64,000 nucleotides of DNA from Nannochloropsis oceanica. Lineage: Eukaryota > Sar > Eustigmatophyceae > Eustigmatales > Monodopsidaceae. Shown one piece after another: positions 1 through 11,191 of this stretch. How positions within the stretch are numbered: the stretch's first letter is position 1; each line of letters begins with the position of its first letter. The stretch covers positions 372,001-436,000 of the forward strand of contig CP038115.1 in assembly GCA_004519485.1 (NCBI GenBank). The letters run 5' to 3'. A program made the position numbers and the translations under genes. Below the pieces are notes generated by a model that made no database searches, was not told the DNA's origin, and saw nothing but the letters and a program-made list of their open reading frames with translations.

Positions 1-82
1 TCCTCCTTCCCCTCCTTCTAACTCTCCTTTCATCCCTGCTTCCTCGTCAATCTCCTCCTCCTCCTCCTCCTCTTCCTCCTCC

Positions 83-130
<48 letters not shown>

Positions 131-996
131 ACCTCTTCCTCGTCATCACTCAATAAGAGCAACGAGGACAAAGACGCGAGGGAGACCGTAGAGGATGAGG
201 AGGTCGAAGCAGAGGAAGGAGAAAAGGAAGAATGCAACGACTGCACGACACGGTTGGGAGAGGGGCGAGCATGAAGTGCGGTCAGTTCGTCTTCGTCCTC
301 TTTTTCCCCCTCCTTGTCCTCCTCTTCATCCTCGTAAATGCAACGACGCCTCCAAGCGTGTAGGCGACGAGGGGTACAGTTGCGACTACTGCTTCTGCTA
401 TCAATGACTGCTACGGCCATTCCTCCCCCTCGCCCTGAACTTACGGGATATTCGTCTATCAGAGACACGGAGGAAGACGACGAGCCCACGTCCAGATACC
501 GTTGGCAGCCCTCATGTTCCTGCCTCTGCTCCTCCTTCTCCTGCTGTTCCCAATGCTGCTGCCGCCCCTCCTGACGACGCTCCTCTGATCGGTGGAATTG
601 TGTTTGGAGGTGCTGAAGCTGCCGTTGGTAGTAGAATAGATTCTCGGCAAGCTCCTCCCTCCACTCTCGTGTGGGTCGGGTGGTGAGATAGTTGCCATCT
701 TGCTCCTCCTTTTCTTCTTCTTGCAACAGCAGCTGTTGCTGCCTCAGGTACCATGTACCATGTTCTTCTCTTTCCCCTGTCCTATCTGCCTCTAATGCTG
801 ATAAAAGGGAGGAGGATGAGGACGAACTCCGGATGACAGAAGGAGGAGTGGGGGGAAGGTGATGATGATGGCCTGAGCACACAGCTTCCCCCACCTCACC
901 GCCTCCACAACTGCCGGCATAAGTGCGGGAGTAGACGCAAGTGTAGCAGCCTCTGTTTCCATAGCTGCTGCTGCTACCGCTGCCCAAGTCTGTCAT
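1..996 (-). CDS. Unrecognised acidic / coiled-coil protein, N-terminal part (runs off left edge)
   Basis: One uninterrupted minus-strand frame runs from an ATG at 996-994 to the window edge, about 332 codons with no stop. It begins MTDLGSGSSSSYGN. A Ser-rich stretch is followed by a charged Gln/Glu/Arg-rich segment (roughly residues 85-155, with LRQQQLLLQEEEKEEQ and YYQRQLQHLQTQF) that looks helical and coiled-coil forming. Then come a Ser-rich linker and a long poly-Glu tract encoded by the (CTC)n repeat at about 50-135. An in-frame AG at a possible splice site lies just upstream of the ATG, so a further 5' exon is possible. I recognise no domain. The evidence is frame length across compositionally varied sequence plus a plausible start; the C-terminus is missing. 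Confidence 0.55.
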
Positions 997-1612
997 CGTC
1001 GAGAGGACGCAATAATGGTCAGCGCTTGTCTGTAAGTGAGGTAAGTGAGGTAAGTGAGGTAAGTGGTGTGCTCAATTTTGCGATGGCTACTCGCACTGCT
1101 GGGGTGAAGGCTCAATGTAATAAAATGCTATCGCTTTGGGTTGGGTATGGTTGCAGAGGATAAAGTTCGCATACGCTATCCTTTTTATGTCGGGGGGGAG
1201 GCTTTACTCATGCTCATCACAAGCACTTTCACAGCATCTCGACAGTCATATATCCAGCTTATTTCTGTAACACCAATGTCTTCAAGTGAGTCTAGAAACC
1301 ATTCTATGAGTCTTTTCTGCTGGCATTGATTGAAATCGATCGAGACTACAACCGAGAGGGCCTTCCTTCTACCACAACGCACGCGCACTGCGGCAGCTGG
1401 GCATCCGCTGACCGAGCCTCACGTTTCTTCGTCGAGGGGGTCGTCGTCCTGCGACCTTGTCAAGCCAACACAAACGCTGGAAGGCAGGTTTTTAAAACGA
1501 CGAGAAACTTCTATGTAAGATTGAAAATCAATTGTATATGTAATCATTGTGCGCCACCATCATTCATTCCTTCACGTTCCAACAGGCATCACTTGATCAC
1601 GACTCAACACAA
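997..1612. other. Intergenic region with tandem GTAAGTGAG units
   Basis: This is the divergent spacer between the left-edge gene and the Nudix gene, so it should hold both promoters. I see no convincing coding frame. At 1032-1066 there are four direct copies of a nine-base unit, GTAAGTGAG, the last one imperfect. Confidence 0.5.
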
Positions 1613-3327
1613 ATGCCATCCCATTTCAGCCGCTTAAGCCTCCTTCTCCTCGCCTCAGCGACAACCTTCTTCTTGTCTTCTGGCTCTGCCTCTCCATTCC
1701 CCTTCTCTTCATTCTCAAGGGCTCGGTGGGTTGCGCTTGTCCGTGGCGGTGATGGTGGCGGCCCTCCCGGCATCACGCCGGGCTTGGACAAGAGGGACTT
1801 TACATTGCTGAAAGAAGCAGATCTCTACCGTGGAAAGTGGTACGTAAGTATGAGATAGGACAAAAAAGAGATATGAGAAAAGAAATGTTTGTGCTATAGC
1901 AAGGAGGAATGCCTACTCATAGCCTCCCCTCCCTGTCTACCTGCCTCCCTCCTCCCTCGCTCTGTCCCCTCCCACTTTGACCTCCCTTTCTCTTTCCCCC
2001 TCCTCCCTTCATTCACAAGGCGTTCGATCATGCAACGCGATGTGCGTTACCCCGATGGTCGTGAGGTTTCCTTCGACATCATGGATCAGCCTGGGAGTAG
2101 CGTGCTGGTGTTTGCATGGAATAGCACCAGCCATACCACGACTTTAATTGAGGAATACGCACCTGGATCGTTGCAGGTAGGATTATTTCGATTGAAATCG
2201 ATGCTATTCTCGATATTGTTACGATTAGATTGCGTATGTATGCTTCTTGATGAGGGTCTCCTCCTGTGGGTATGAAAGCGCGGGGATGCAGTGTCTCGGG
2301 GTGGTGCTGTGAGACACACAATATCACACTAACTCTCTCGTCTCGCATCCTCCCTCCCTGCTTCACTTTCCTCTTTCATTCGCCCACGCAGGTGATTACT
2401 GGTCCTGTGGCGGGTGGGTGTGAGGACGACAAACACGAGGACCCCGGGCACGCGGCCGTGCTGGAGCTGGAAGAAGAAGCGCATTTAATAGGAGGAAGAT
2501 GGTACTCGCTCCTGGAGGAGGGAGGGCGGGAGGGAGGGAGGGAGGGAGGGGTACAGGGAGCACCTGCAGATAAATATAGTAGCACCTTCTTCAACTTCTA
2601 TTTGGTCGTAGATCCGGAGAGGGAGGAGGAGGGGAGGGTGCGGGGAAGGGATGAGGAGGAACTGCTTGTTGTGCATCGCGGGGTTGGAGAGGGGGAGGTA
2701 CGGAGGTTGATACGGGAGGGAAGGATGACGGTCCCTGCTGCCTGCGCCTCTTTGTTGGCATTGGAGAAACTACGGGAATTGGGGTTGTTGAAGGCGGGGG
2801 AAGGGAGGGAGGAAGGGAGGGAGAGGGCGGGAGGGGAGGAGGAGAAGAAGAAGAAGAAGGAGGCGTGGATGTCAACGGTCAGGGGGGGGGGACAGGGAGG
2901 GAGGGAGGTAGGCGCGGAGGTGGTGGAGGAAGAGGAAGGAGGTTTCTCATTTCCGGAAGAAATGGGAAGCGGGAAACGAGTGTGGTTTGCAGGGATGATG
3001 GGAGGGAGAAATGGAGGAAGGGAAGGAGGAAAGGAGGTGGTGGTGGAGGAGGAGGAGAAGGAGAAGGAGAAGGAGAAGGTGACAGGTTTTGTTTTCCCGA
3101 GCGAGAGGGGCAGTGGGAAGCGATTGTATTCCACTCATGATCCCACAGGCCAAATGCTCACTGCTGCCGCTGCTGCTGCTGCTGTTGTAGCTGCTGCTGC
3201 TGCTGCTTCTGAGATAGAGGAGGAGGAGGAGGAGGGAGGGTTCACGTTTCCAAGCGAGAGGGGGAGTGGGAAGAGGAAATATAACTTCTTTTCAAGGCCG
3301 GAGAGAAATCACAAGAGAAGGCCATAA
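1613..3327 (+). CDS. Nudix-like hydrolase with N-terminal presequence and repeated C-terminal motif
   Basis: Three exons: 1613-1839, 2020-2176 and 2392-3327. The first junction is chosen because the GT at 1840 keeps the frame; the second is in phase 0. The start is the ATG at 1613, which opens a hydrophobic leader (LSLLLLASATTFFL), so the protein is probably secreted or organelle-targeted. The middle resembles ADP-ribose-pyrophosphatase-type Nudix domains: VRYPDGREVSFDI, VLVFAWNS, LIEEYAPGS, then GPVAGG and a degenerate Nudix box around AAVLELEEEAHL. There the catalytic E-x-x-E-E glutamates remain, but the usual Arg and the late Gly are replaced. A typical Nudix tail follows (LIREGRMTVPAACASLLALEKL). 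After it, three copies of an FPxExGSGKR motif lie in a Lys/Glu/Gly-rich tail. Substrate is unknown; the altered box leaves activity uncertain. Confidence 0.72.
2938..3290 (+). repeat. Three-copy peptide repeat FxFPxExGSGKR in Nudix C-terminus
   Basis: The motif occurs as FSFPEEMGSGKRVW (about 2944-2985), FVFPSERGSGKRLY (about 3088-3129) and FTFPSERGSGKRKY (about 3241-3282). The spacing is 47-51 residues, in otherwise low-complexity acidic/basic sequence. The conserved core FP-E--GSGKR contrasts with linkers that are free to drift, which suggests a functional short motif. I do not recognise it. Confidence 0.7.
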
Positions 3328-4010
3328 GAGAAGGAGGAGGCTTTGGAGGAAGAGGACAAGGAGGAAAGTTTTAGTCCATGCCGGTAGGAGGAGCCCATGG
3401 CCCGAGGAGTAGCATTAGCAGGAGCAGCATTAGCAGGAGCAGCATTAGCACTAGCAGGAGCAGCATTAGCAGGAACAGGAGCAGGAGCAGCAGCAGCGGC
3501 GGTGGCGGCGGCTACCGCAGGAGCAGGAAGGCAGCAACAATAGGAGGATAAGTTAGTTCTTTGTGAGAAAAGCATGATGAGGTGATGTGTTCAACAGCAC
3601 GAAGAAATGAGAAAGAGAAAGAGAAATAGCGCGAGAAACACCGAGAGGAAAGAGAAAGAGAGAGATCATTGAGAGAGTAACAAAGAGAGAGAGGGAAGGA
3701 GACTGCGCGATCAAGCAGAGCACATTTAATTAGAGACAGAAATATCTTGAGCGCGTAGTAACGAGTGGCACACAGCACACAAACAAATAAAAACTGGAGG
3801 GGAGGGCGCGATGTGAGAGCGAGAGGGCCACAAAGCAATGAGCATGTAGAGATAATTAGCTATCGTTCTTCCTGAGGTACATTTCAAACTTAAGGTGCAT
3901 TTTAATTAATTTGTCCTGGTTTTGATATTGCTGTCTTTCTTTTTCCCCGGCTCCAGCATGCCATCTCTATTGTGTCCTCTTACCCTCTCAAATCCCTCTC
4001 TATCTCTCCG

Positions 4011-4064
<54 letters not shown>

Positions 4065-4531
4065 GTTGGTCGGTCGGCGCGTCTGTCTCTTTTCCTTTCT
4101 CGCTTCCCACCCTCGCTCCTCGGCTCTTGCTGTCACAAATACACGTCATTATGATGATGATGACATTACATTCACCTGCACATATGTGTACACATATATG
4201 TCCCTCTCCGTCTTTCTCTATCTCCCTTCCTCGCCTCCCGCCTTCACATCTTTACCTCTTAACAGCACAACCACACATAATTTCTTGATGAAAGTACCAT
4301 CTTTCCCCCCCTTCTCTCTTTCTCACTCTCGATGTTTCTTGGCACACCCACATGCACAGTTATACACGCTCATATGCATCTATAAACATACAACTTTCAC
4401 ACAACTACACACACACATTCACACATTCACCTTCCTTCATCGACTGCTTCATGCCTAATGACCCCTCTCTCCCTCCCTCCCTCTTCTGAAGTAGGATGAC
4501 TGGAGACCTTGCCAGCCGCCCCCCCCCTCCC
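3328..4531. repeat. Convergent intergenic region with minisatellite and (TA)n
   Basis: This lies between the 3' ends of the Nudix gene and the large minus-strand gene. It contains a short minisatellite with unit GGAGCAGCATTAGCA (about 3418-3480), a purine-rich GAGA stretch (3600-3720) and a (TA)n microsatellite at about 4014-4060. No gene is supported. Confidence 0.6.
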
Positions 4532-6712
4532 TCAGCCCTTCTCCTCCCTCCGGCCCTCCCCCTCTTCCTCCTTGGTACCTGCATCCACAGGAGGTCGACT
4601 GGGCAACAGAGGGAGGGAGGGAGGAGCAGTGCTCACCCGAGGTGTTGGAGGAAAAGGGGAGGGCGGGGGAGAGGAAGAAGTCATGGCAGTGGAAGTAATG
4701 AGGGGAGGGGCCGTTGTGGCCGTTGTGGCCGTTGGGGGAAAAGAAGGGGAAGGAGGAGGAAGGGCGGGAGGAAGGGGAGCGGGAAGGACGGAGAGGGTCA
4801 TGAGCTCGTCCATCGAGGCAACATACCCAGCTAGGATATTCCACGCCACCCGCAACCCTCCCTCCCCCCCTTCATCCCTCCCTTCCTCCCCCTCCTCTAG
4901 GTCCTTCGGTAGCACACATGCTTCCAAGCCCCCCCTCTTCTCACACCGTGCCATCAACGTTTGTATGCCCTCCATGTCTAGCTCCCGCCCTCCTTCCCTC
5001 CCTCCCTCCCCCTCGAGCAAGCAAAGCAAGAGGCGGTTGACTCCATTACAATACTGCTCCAACGCCCTCCCTCCCTCCCTCCCTCCCTCTCTCCCTCCCT
5101 GCCCTTGTCCCAGAAGCCACTTCATCAAATTCCTCCGCACCGTGCCGGCGAGGACTCGGGGGAGGGGGGATTTCCTCCCTCCCTCCCTACTCCCCGTACT
5201 GGTGGTACTGCTGATGCTGTTACGTCGTTTTATGATCGAGGAAGGGGGATGGGAGGGAGGGAGGGAGGGAGAGACGGAGGCAGAGGTAGAGGATGAAGAG
5301 GAGGAAGAGCGGGAACGGAGGGGCATCGGGTGGGCAGCAGCCGAAGCAGCCGCAGCAGCCGCAGCAGCCGCAGCAGCAGCAGCAACAGCGCCACCACCAC
5401 AACAACCATCACCACCACCACCAGCAGCAGCAGCAGCAGCCACATTTGTCGTGGTCTTCCTGTTACTGCTGTCGGTCGCCTTTATCGGCGGGCCCCAACG
5501 ACTCGCCTTTTCTCCCTCCCCCCCCCCCTCCTCCACCTTCATCACCCTGCCCCACGCCGGTCCTCTCTCTTCCAAAAACCGCATCAGCAATGTCCATGCC
5601 TTCTTCAACCCCCCTCCTTCCCTTCCTCCTTCCTTTCTTCCTCTCCCCTCCTCCCTCTCGATGTGGCCCACCGCTCCTTCCAAGGCCTTGAAATGCTTCC
5701 TGACAAAGATCGTCAAACCCTCTGGGGAAAGGGAATGAACTGAGGCGACCCCTCCTAGTTTCTTCATGACTTCGGAGAGGAGGTGGTTGATGGCCTCGAT
5801 GAGGAGGTGCTCGGCGGAGGAGAAGGAGGAGGCGGCGGAGGGCGAGGAGGAGAGGGTGTGGTGATTTTGATGGAGGAGCCAGGAGGTAAAGGCCTCTTTG
5901 GTAGTGGGCGAGAGAGGGGTTGGGAGGGGGCGAGGGCGGGAGGATGGAAAGGGTGTCAACTCGTCCAATGCCAACGAAACGCGCTTCCGTTTGCTGTTGC
6001 TCTTGCCATTTATGCAGCTGATGACTGGAGGAGGAGCCGAGCAGGAGGAGGAGGAGGAGGTGGAGGAGGAGGAGGAGGAGGAGGAGGAGGAGGAGGAGGA
6101 GGAGGAGGAGGAGGAGGAGGAGGAGGAGGAGGAGGGAGAAACGCCCGAGGCCGCGCTGATGCTTTCCTTTCTCTCCACCTGCGACTGTTGTGGATGATAT
6201 AGAAAAGGATTGTGGTCTTTATACTGTTGGTGTTGATGTTGCTGTTCCTCTAGCTGAGAGCATCCCACGGGAGGAGGATGCGACGCCGGGAAGGAAGGAG
6301 GAGGGAGGTGGGTGGAAGGGAAGGTGGGAGGGAGGTCGAGTAATGCCATTTGATCTGCTCCCGGCCCTGCCTGCCTCCAGGCCATCAGGTATTGCCGGAA
6401 GTACCTGGCATACGCTGGCGGATCTTTCGTAGGCAGCCCGTCCCTCCCTTCCTCCTCCTCTTCCCTCCGCATCACTTGCCAAGCTGCCTCTTCATTCAAC
6501 GACCCCCCACGTTCAACTCTTCCTCCCTCCCTTCCTTGCCCTCCGATGGCCGTTCGCAAGAATCTGTCGACGGATCTCAAGGCGTTTTGAATAGAGGCCT
6601 CCTGTCGCAGCTTGGTGTGTTCTTGCAGCCAATTAACAAAGCGCTCTAATGTCCTCGAGTCTAATATGGAAGGAAGACGGCCACGACCACCACGAAATAT
6701 CCTTCTCGTCTT

Positions 6713-6779
<67 letters not shown>

Positions 6780-9700
6780 TCTTCCCCTTCTGCTCCCCCC
6801 CCTAAAACAAAACTTTCTTGGATCTTCATCTGGTGAGTGGGAGGCATCATCCCCCCCTTTCCTCCCTCCCGCCCGTCCCCTCTTCCGAAGATGGTTTGCG
6901 AGTAGTGAGGGTTATGGTGGAAAGAGGAGGAGGGTGTCAGGGAAAAAGGAGGCGAGGTGCGGTGATGGGACACGAAAGGGGAGAAAGAAGGGGACGAAGA
7001 AGAAGAAAAAGAAGAAGATGAACAAGAGGACGACGAGGAGGAGAGGGAAGAGGAGGACGGAGGAAGGGGAGTGAATATATCCATGGCAGCGACGATGCGA
7101 CCGCCGGCGCCTGCTTCCTCCTCCCCGTCCTTTTCTTCGTCCTCCTTTTTTCCCGCCGTCTCCTTCCTTCTTTCTTCAGCGGCAGCTGTAGCAGTACGAC
7201 AAACATCCTTATCAGCAACAGTACTTGTAGTCAGTGGCCTTGGTGCGGACACAGAACCACTACCAACACGACCGGAGAAAGCGTGGGGATAATGACGCTG
7301 CTGCTGCTGTTGCTGGTGCTGGTGCTGGTGCTGCTCCTGCTGCTGCTGCTGCTGCTGCTGCTGACCGGCATACCCACACATAGAAGGAGACGACGAGGCC
7401 CAATCATCGCCAGGCGGTTGCTGCTGCTGCACAAATTGTTCCTCTCTCCCTCCCTCCATCCCTCCTTCCAACGACTCCAAATAACGTTTGAAGTAACGGA
7501 ATCCCGTTTTTAGCGTACAGCTAGTACTCCTCTCCACCTGATGCTCCACCGCCTCTCGGTGGCTCCTCAACCATCCCTTCACATCCCGTAACCCCAACAC
7601 CACCCCTCCCTCCCTCCCTTCCTCTCCCGCCACGATCGATCTCAGACAGCAATTAACGGCCGAGACAAGACCAGCTTGACTGTTACTGTTGGCTCGTGTA
7701 TTCTTCGTCATCCACTCCAGGAAGCCTTGTCTTGCCGAAGCATCCAGTATCGACGCTTGGCGCCCTCCCTCCCTCCCTCCTTCCCTCCCTCCTTCTCCAC
7801 CTCCTCGAGGGGTGGAGTTCCCGCTGCGTGACCGAGAGGATGAATGCTGCTGCTGCTGGTGCTGGAGCTGGTGCTGGTGGCAGTGCTCTTTTTCCAGAGC
7901 CTGCCCTCCTTCCCCCCCTCCCTCAGCATACCCCAGATATGCCAAGAAACAAGCCCACAGCTGCTGCATCGTCCTACTGGCAGTGGCAGCCTCACGTTGG
8001 CACGGAGAGACATGTGTTTCCACGAACGACTTGAGCTCGGTGAGCGACTGGGGAAGGGGGGAGGGAGGGAGGGCGGGAGGGAGGGATGGACGGGAAGGGT
8101 CGGTCAACGAGAGAGAGAGAGGAGTGTGGGGCTTAACGCGCTCACCTCGACTTTTAAAGAGGGAAATACAAAAGGGAGAGGGAGAGAGCGAGGGAGGGCG
8201 AGGAGGAAGGAAAAAGAGAGCTGTTGGTACAAAAATGAGCTGGGAAAGGAAAGGGGGTGGGAAGGAGAGAGGGAAGGGGAGAGAGAGAAGGAGATCACCA
8301 CATACCTGTAGGAGTGGCAAGTCCACCTCATCAGGCTGGACGTCTCGCACTCCTGCTGCTGCTGCTGCTGCCACCAAGGCAGCAACAGCGACCCGTGCGA
8401 GGAAGGCATCAATGAGACCACCAGCAGTGGTAATAACAGGTGTTTTTAACGTCGTGTGCTCTCTCAGCCACGCGAGGAAGGCATCGTGCATCGCAGGGGT
8501 GAGGGTCAGGAGGGGCGGAGAGGGAGGGAGGGGGAGAGGGGCGCCGAGTGTGGTTGAGGTAGTGGAGCATGAGTAAGAGAAAGGAGTGTTGGGACAAGAG
8601 GCGGAGGTGGAGCGGAAGGATTCGTGCCCTCCTCCTCCTCCTCCTCCTCCTCCTCCTCCTCCTCCTCCTCCTCCATCACCACCACCCCGTGACGAGCCCC
8701 CTCCCCGCCGCCGCTGCTGTTGCTGCCGATAAAAGGAGGACCCTCCATTCCCCCCACCTCCACCTCCACCTCCGCCTCCGCCTCTTCCTCCATTTCCACC
8801 CTGCTGCTGCAGCTGCTGCTGCTGTTGATACTTGTGCTTTCGATGCCGCTCCTCCCTCCACCCCAACACCCTCCCAAGAGCCTCCACCACCCCCATCTCC
8901 CCCCTCCCTTCCACCCACATCACCGGCACCGGCACCAACCCCTCCTTCCATCCCTTCCTCCCTCTATACCTCGCCATCTCCCTCTTCTTGCTCACGATCA
9001 ATTCAATAACACCTTTTCCAAACTCCAACCCAAGCTGCTGTAGCTCCCGCATCTTCCGATTCACTCCCACCACCTCGCCCGTCCTTCCATCCCTCTCAAA
9101 GGGAACAAGCCTCCCGTCATGTAACGCGGCAGTCACCGCAGCGCACGCGCTGTCAAGTCTCTCTTTCTTCAGCAGCCCTTGTCCTTCCTCCGACAAGGCT
9201 TCTCGGACTTCATTCCGCGTGGCAAGCCCAAACCACCGAAGCGGCAGCACCAACCCTTCCTCCCTCCCTCCCTCCCTCCCTCCCTCCTCCTCCTGCTGCT
9301 GCTGCTGCTGCTCCTGCTGCCGTAGGGCATAGGTAATCAGGAGGGTTTTGATTTCAGCTACTTCGTCCTCGCTCCCCTCGTCGTCGTATGCATTCACATC
9401 ACTCAACATCCCTCCCATCCCTTCAAGGCCGGCCACCTCCTCCTCCTCCTCCTCCTCCTCCTCCCCCGCCCCCTCATCCTCCTCCTCTCTCTGCCCCCCT
9501 CTCTCCCTGCTCCGCATCCTCCAACCTCCTGCTCCACCATTTTCTTCCATCAATGTCCGTCTCATGCGCTTAATTTTCCCTTCCTTTGCGAGGGCCGTGC
9601 GGAGCAACTGTCGCTGCTGCTCCTGTTCCGTGATTAGCCCCTCCTGCGTTCTGACAATAGATTTCAGATGTTGGAAACGACGACGTAAAACCTTGAGGGC

Positions 9701-10594
9701 TGGTGAAGAAATATGGTAGGAAAAAGAGGAGGAGGAGGAGGAAGGGGAGGTAGCGGAGGAAGAACGAGGGCTGGAGGGAGGGGTGGGTAGTGGTGCAGCC
9801 CTGCTGAGGACGGCAGCCGCGAGGGTGGAGAGGTCCGCCGCACCGGCAGCACCAGCAGCAGCAGTAGCAGCAAAATTTGAAAATGAGGTAGGCGATGACG
9901 GAGGAGCGGGGGGAGGAAGGGAGGGAGTGACGGGGTCGGAGAGGAGCCGGTCGACTTCCTTCTCGGCTGTGTCGGCGGCGAGGAGGGAGACCAGGCCGCT
10001 CACTATTATTTGGTCCTCGGCCGAGGACGCATCATAATCACCTCTCTCTCTCTCCCCTCGTCTTTCGAACTTCCCTACTGCTCCTCCTGCTCCTCCTGCT
10101 CCTCCTTCACCATTTCCTCCCCCTCCTCCACACATTTCTCCCCCTCTTTGTCTGACAGCCACAGCCTCGGCTGCGGCTGCTGCAGCTGCTGCCGTGGGGG
10201 TCATTGGACAGCTGATGCTGCTGCTGCTACCGCCGTTGCCGCCGTCATTTTTAGCTTGTCGTTCTTCCGTGTCTCCTCTTCTGCGGACGATGATTTTTGA
10301 TGCTGATGATGGTGATGGTTGGGGTGCGGGTGGCGCCATCACGGAGGCCGTCGGTGTCGCGGGAGGCAGAGGAAGAGGGGAAGATGGAAAATAAGAGGAG
10401 AAAGCCCCTCCAACACTTTTTTGGTCTCCTTCTGCGGCTAAAGCTGCAGCTGCAGCTGCAGCTGCAGCTGCTGGAGGTGGTGTCGCTGCTATTGGTGCTG
10501 GCATCGTCACCACTACGGCGTCCATCCCCGTCGGCGCCGGTGCCGCTGCGGCATCCTGCCTCGGCCCTCTTCCTGCTCCTCCTTCACCAACCAT
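4532..10594 (-). CDS. Large low-complexity protein with five copies of an unrecognised ~110-residue helical domain
   Basis: The frame is continuous from 10594 (first in-frame ATG, MVGEGGAGRG, downstream of an in-frame stop) to 4532. Nucleotides 8305-8048 look like a phase-0 intron: donor CAG/GTATGT, acceptor CCCCAG, 258 nt, a multiple of three and free of stops. That gives about 1934 residues. The N-terminal third has a coiled coil (LKVLRRRFQHLKSIVRTQEG) and a conserved-looking charged block (GLVLPLRWFGLATRNEVREA). Then come five divergent repeats (A-E) separated by poly-Gln, poly-Ser, poly-Ala and poly-Gly. Each repeat has [FL]xxW[LM] near its start, a second helix ending in FLR- or LLL-like residues, and a terminal [WYF]xxFxxYL-like helix. 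Low-complexity content suggests a disordered nuclear scaffold, but function is unknown. It shares a 597 bp spacer with the divergent transportin gene. Confidence 0.75.
4798..5165 (-). other. Helical repeat E of the large protein
   Basis: Begins VLAGTVRRNLMKWLLGQG, continues YCNGVNRLLLCLLEG, then GIQTLMARCEKRGGLEA, and ends RVAWNILAGYVASMDEL. It is the most C-terminal copy and carries REGG insertions. Confidence 0.55.
5560..5935 (-). other. Helical repeat D of the large protein
   Basis: Begins LSPTTKEAFTSWLLHQNH, continues LLIEAINHLLSEVMKKL, then GLTIFVRKHFKALEGAV, and ends KKAWTLLMRFLEER. The internal linkers are Ser- and Gly-rich. Confidence 0.6.
6049..6134. repeat. (GGA)n microsatellite, coding
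   Basis: An almost pure trinucleotide tract inside the large minus-strand gene, read there as poly-Ser between repeats C and D. A companion (GCT)n tract at about 6716-6777 is read as poly-Ala. Both are likely length-polymorphic. Confidence 0.85.
6375..6690 (-). other. Helical repeat C of the large protein
   Basis: Begins ILDSRTLERFVNWLQEHT, continues IQNALRSVDRFLRTAI and ends YARYFRQYLMAW. The ILDxxxxxxF start is shared with copy B. Confidence 0.65.
7462..7760 (-). other. Helical repeat B of the large protein
   Basis: Begins ILDASARQGFLEWMTKNT, continues LVSAVNCCLRSIV, then DVKGWLRSHREAVEHQV, and ends LKTGFRYFKRYLESL. It is compact, with one short REGG insertion, and makes the best reference copy. 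Confidence 0.65.
7920..8513 (-). other. Helical repeat A of the large protein
   Basis: Begins AMHDAFLAWLREHTTL, continues GGLIDAFLARV and, after the 258 nt intron, ends with ELKSFVETHV and LWACFLAYLGY. It is the only copy split by an intron. Aligned by eye with copies B-E through the W[LM] near the start and the aromatic-x-x-F-x-x-Y end. Confidence 0.6.
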
Positions 10595-11191
10595 ACTCGC
10601 AGGAAGGTGTACAGCTCGTGGTGGCGGACGTCTCAAAGTGGAAAAAGAAGAAGACGGCCAACTTGGTGTCCTGATGTCTTAGGGGATGAGGGGATGGGTT
10701 TAGATGTCGTCATATCGTGTAAAGTTCGGTCCTATGGCGAGGCAGAAATAAACATTGCCGCATTCTAATCCTAGCAGGGGAGGAATAAGATAGTGAATGT
10801 GCCTGGAGTTGCTGCTGACTTTAATGATTTGCTTTTGGTCCTGGCCGTAGCGCGCCACCTTTTCATCACTACCAACCCTAAGATACCCACGCTCGCTTCC
10901 GGTTCCGGACTATGAGGAATAAGAGTAGAGGAAAGAAAGTGTCGGGATGTCCAACCACTCCCACCAGCAGCAGCATGCAAGCCTACACAGAGAGCCATGC
11001 AGCCTCGCTGATATTCTGTAGTGTGCCGGCTTGTGTGGCGTGCGAGAGTATGATGTCTGGGACAGGTTTAGCCTCCCCACTAGAAAGCATCATCGTCGGA
11101 CGAGCAACGGCCACAAGAGGCACTGACTCTTCTCTCTTACCCATACACACACTCACACACAAGACGTGCAAAAGGGGACTCGATCTACGAA
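10595..11191. promoter_or_regulatory. Shared divergent upstream region
   Basis: About 600 bp separate the start codons of the large minus-strand gene and the plus-strand transportin gene, so both promoters must lie here. There is no (TCCC)n tract and no supported coding frame. No specific element is recognised. Confidence 0.45.

Noticed and set aside
195-574. Plus-strand open frames at the left edge
   Set aside because: They are Arg/Ser/Cys-rich shadows of the longer minus-strand frame that runs unbroken from 996 to the edge.
4509-5738. Plus-strand 409-residue frame
   Set aside because: Antisense to repeats D and E of the large minus-strand gene; its SLPPSLPP and poly-residue content is the translated complement of that gene's repeats.
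7689-8576. Plus-strand 295-residue frame
   Set aside because: Antisense to repeats A and B; the minus strand has the internal homology and a proper intron.
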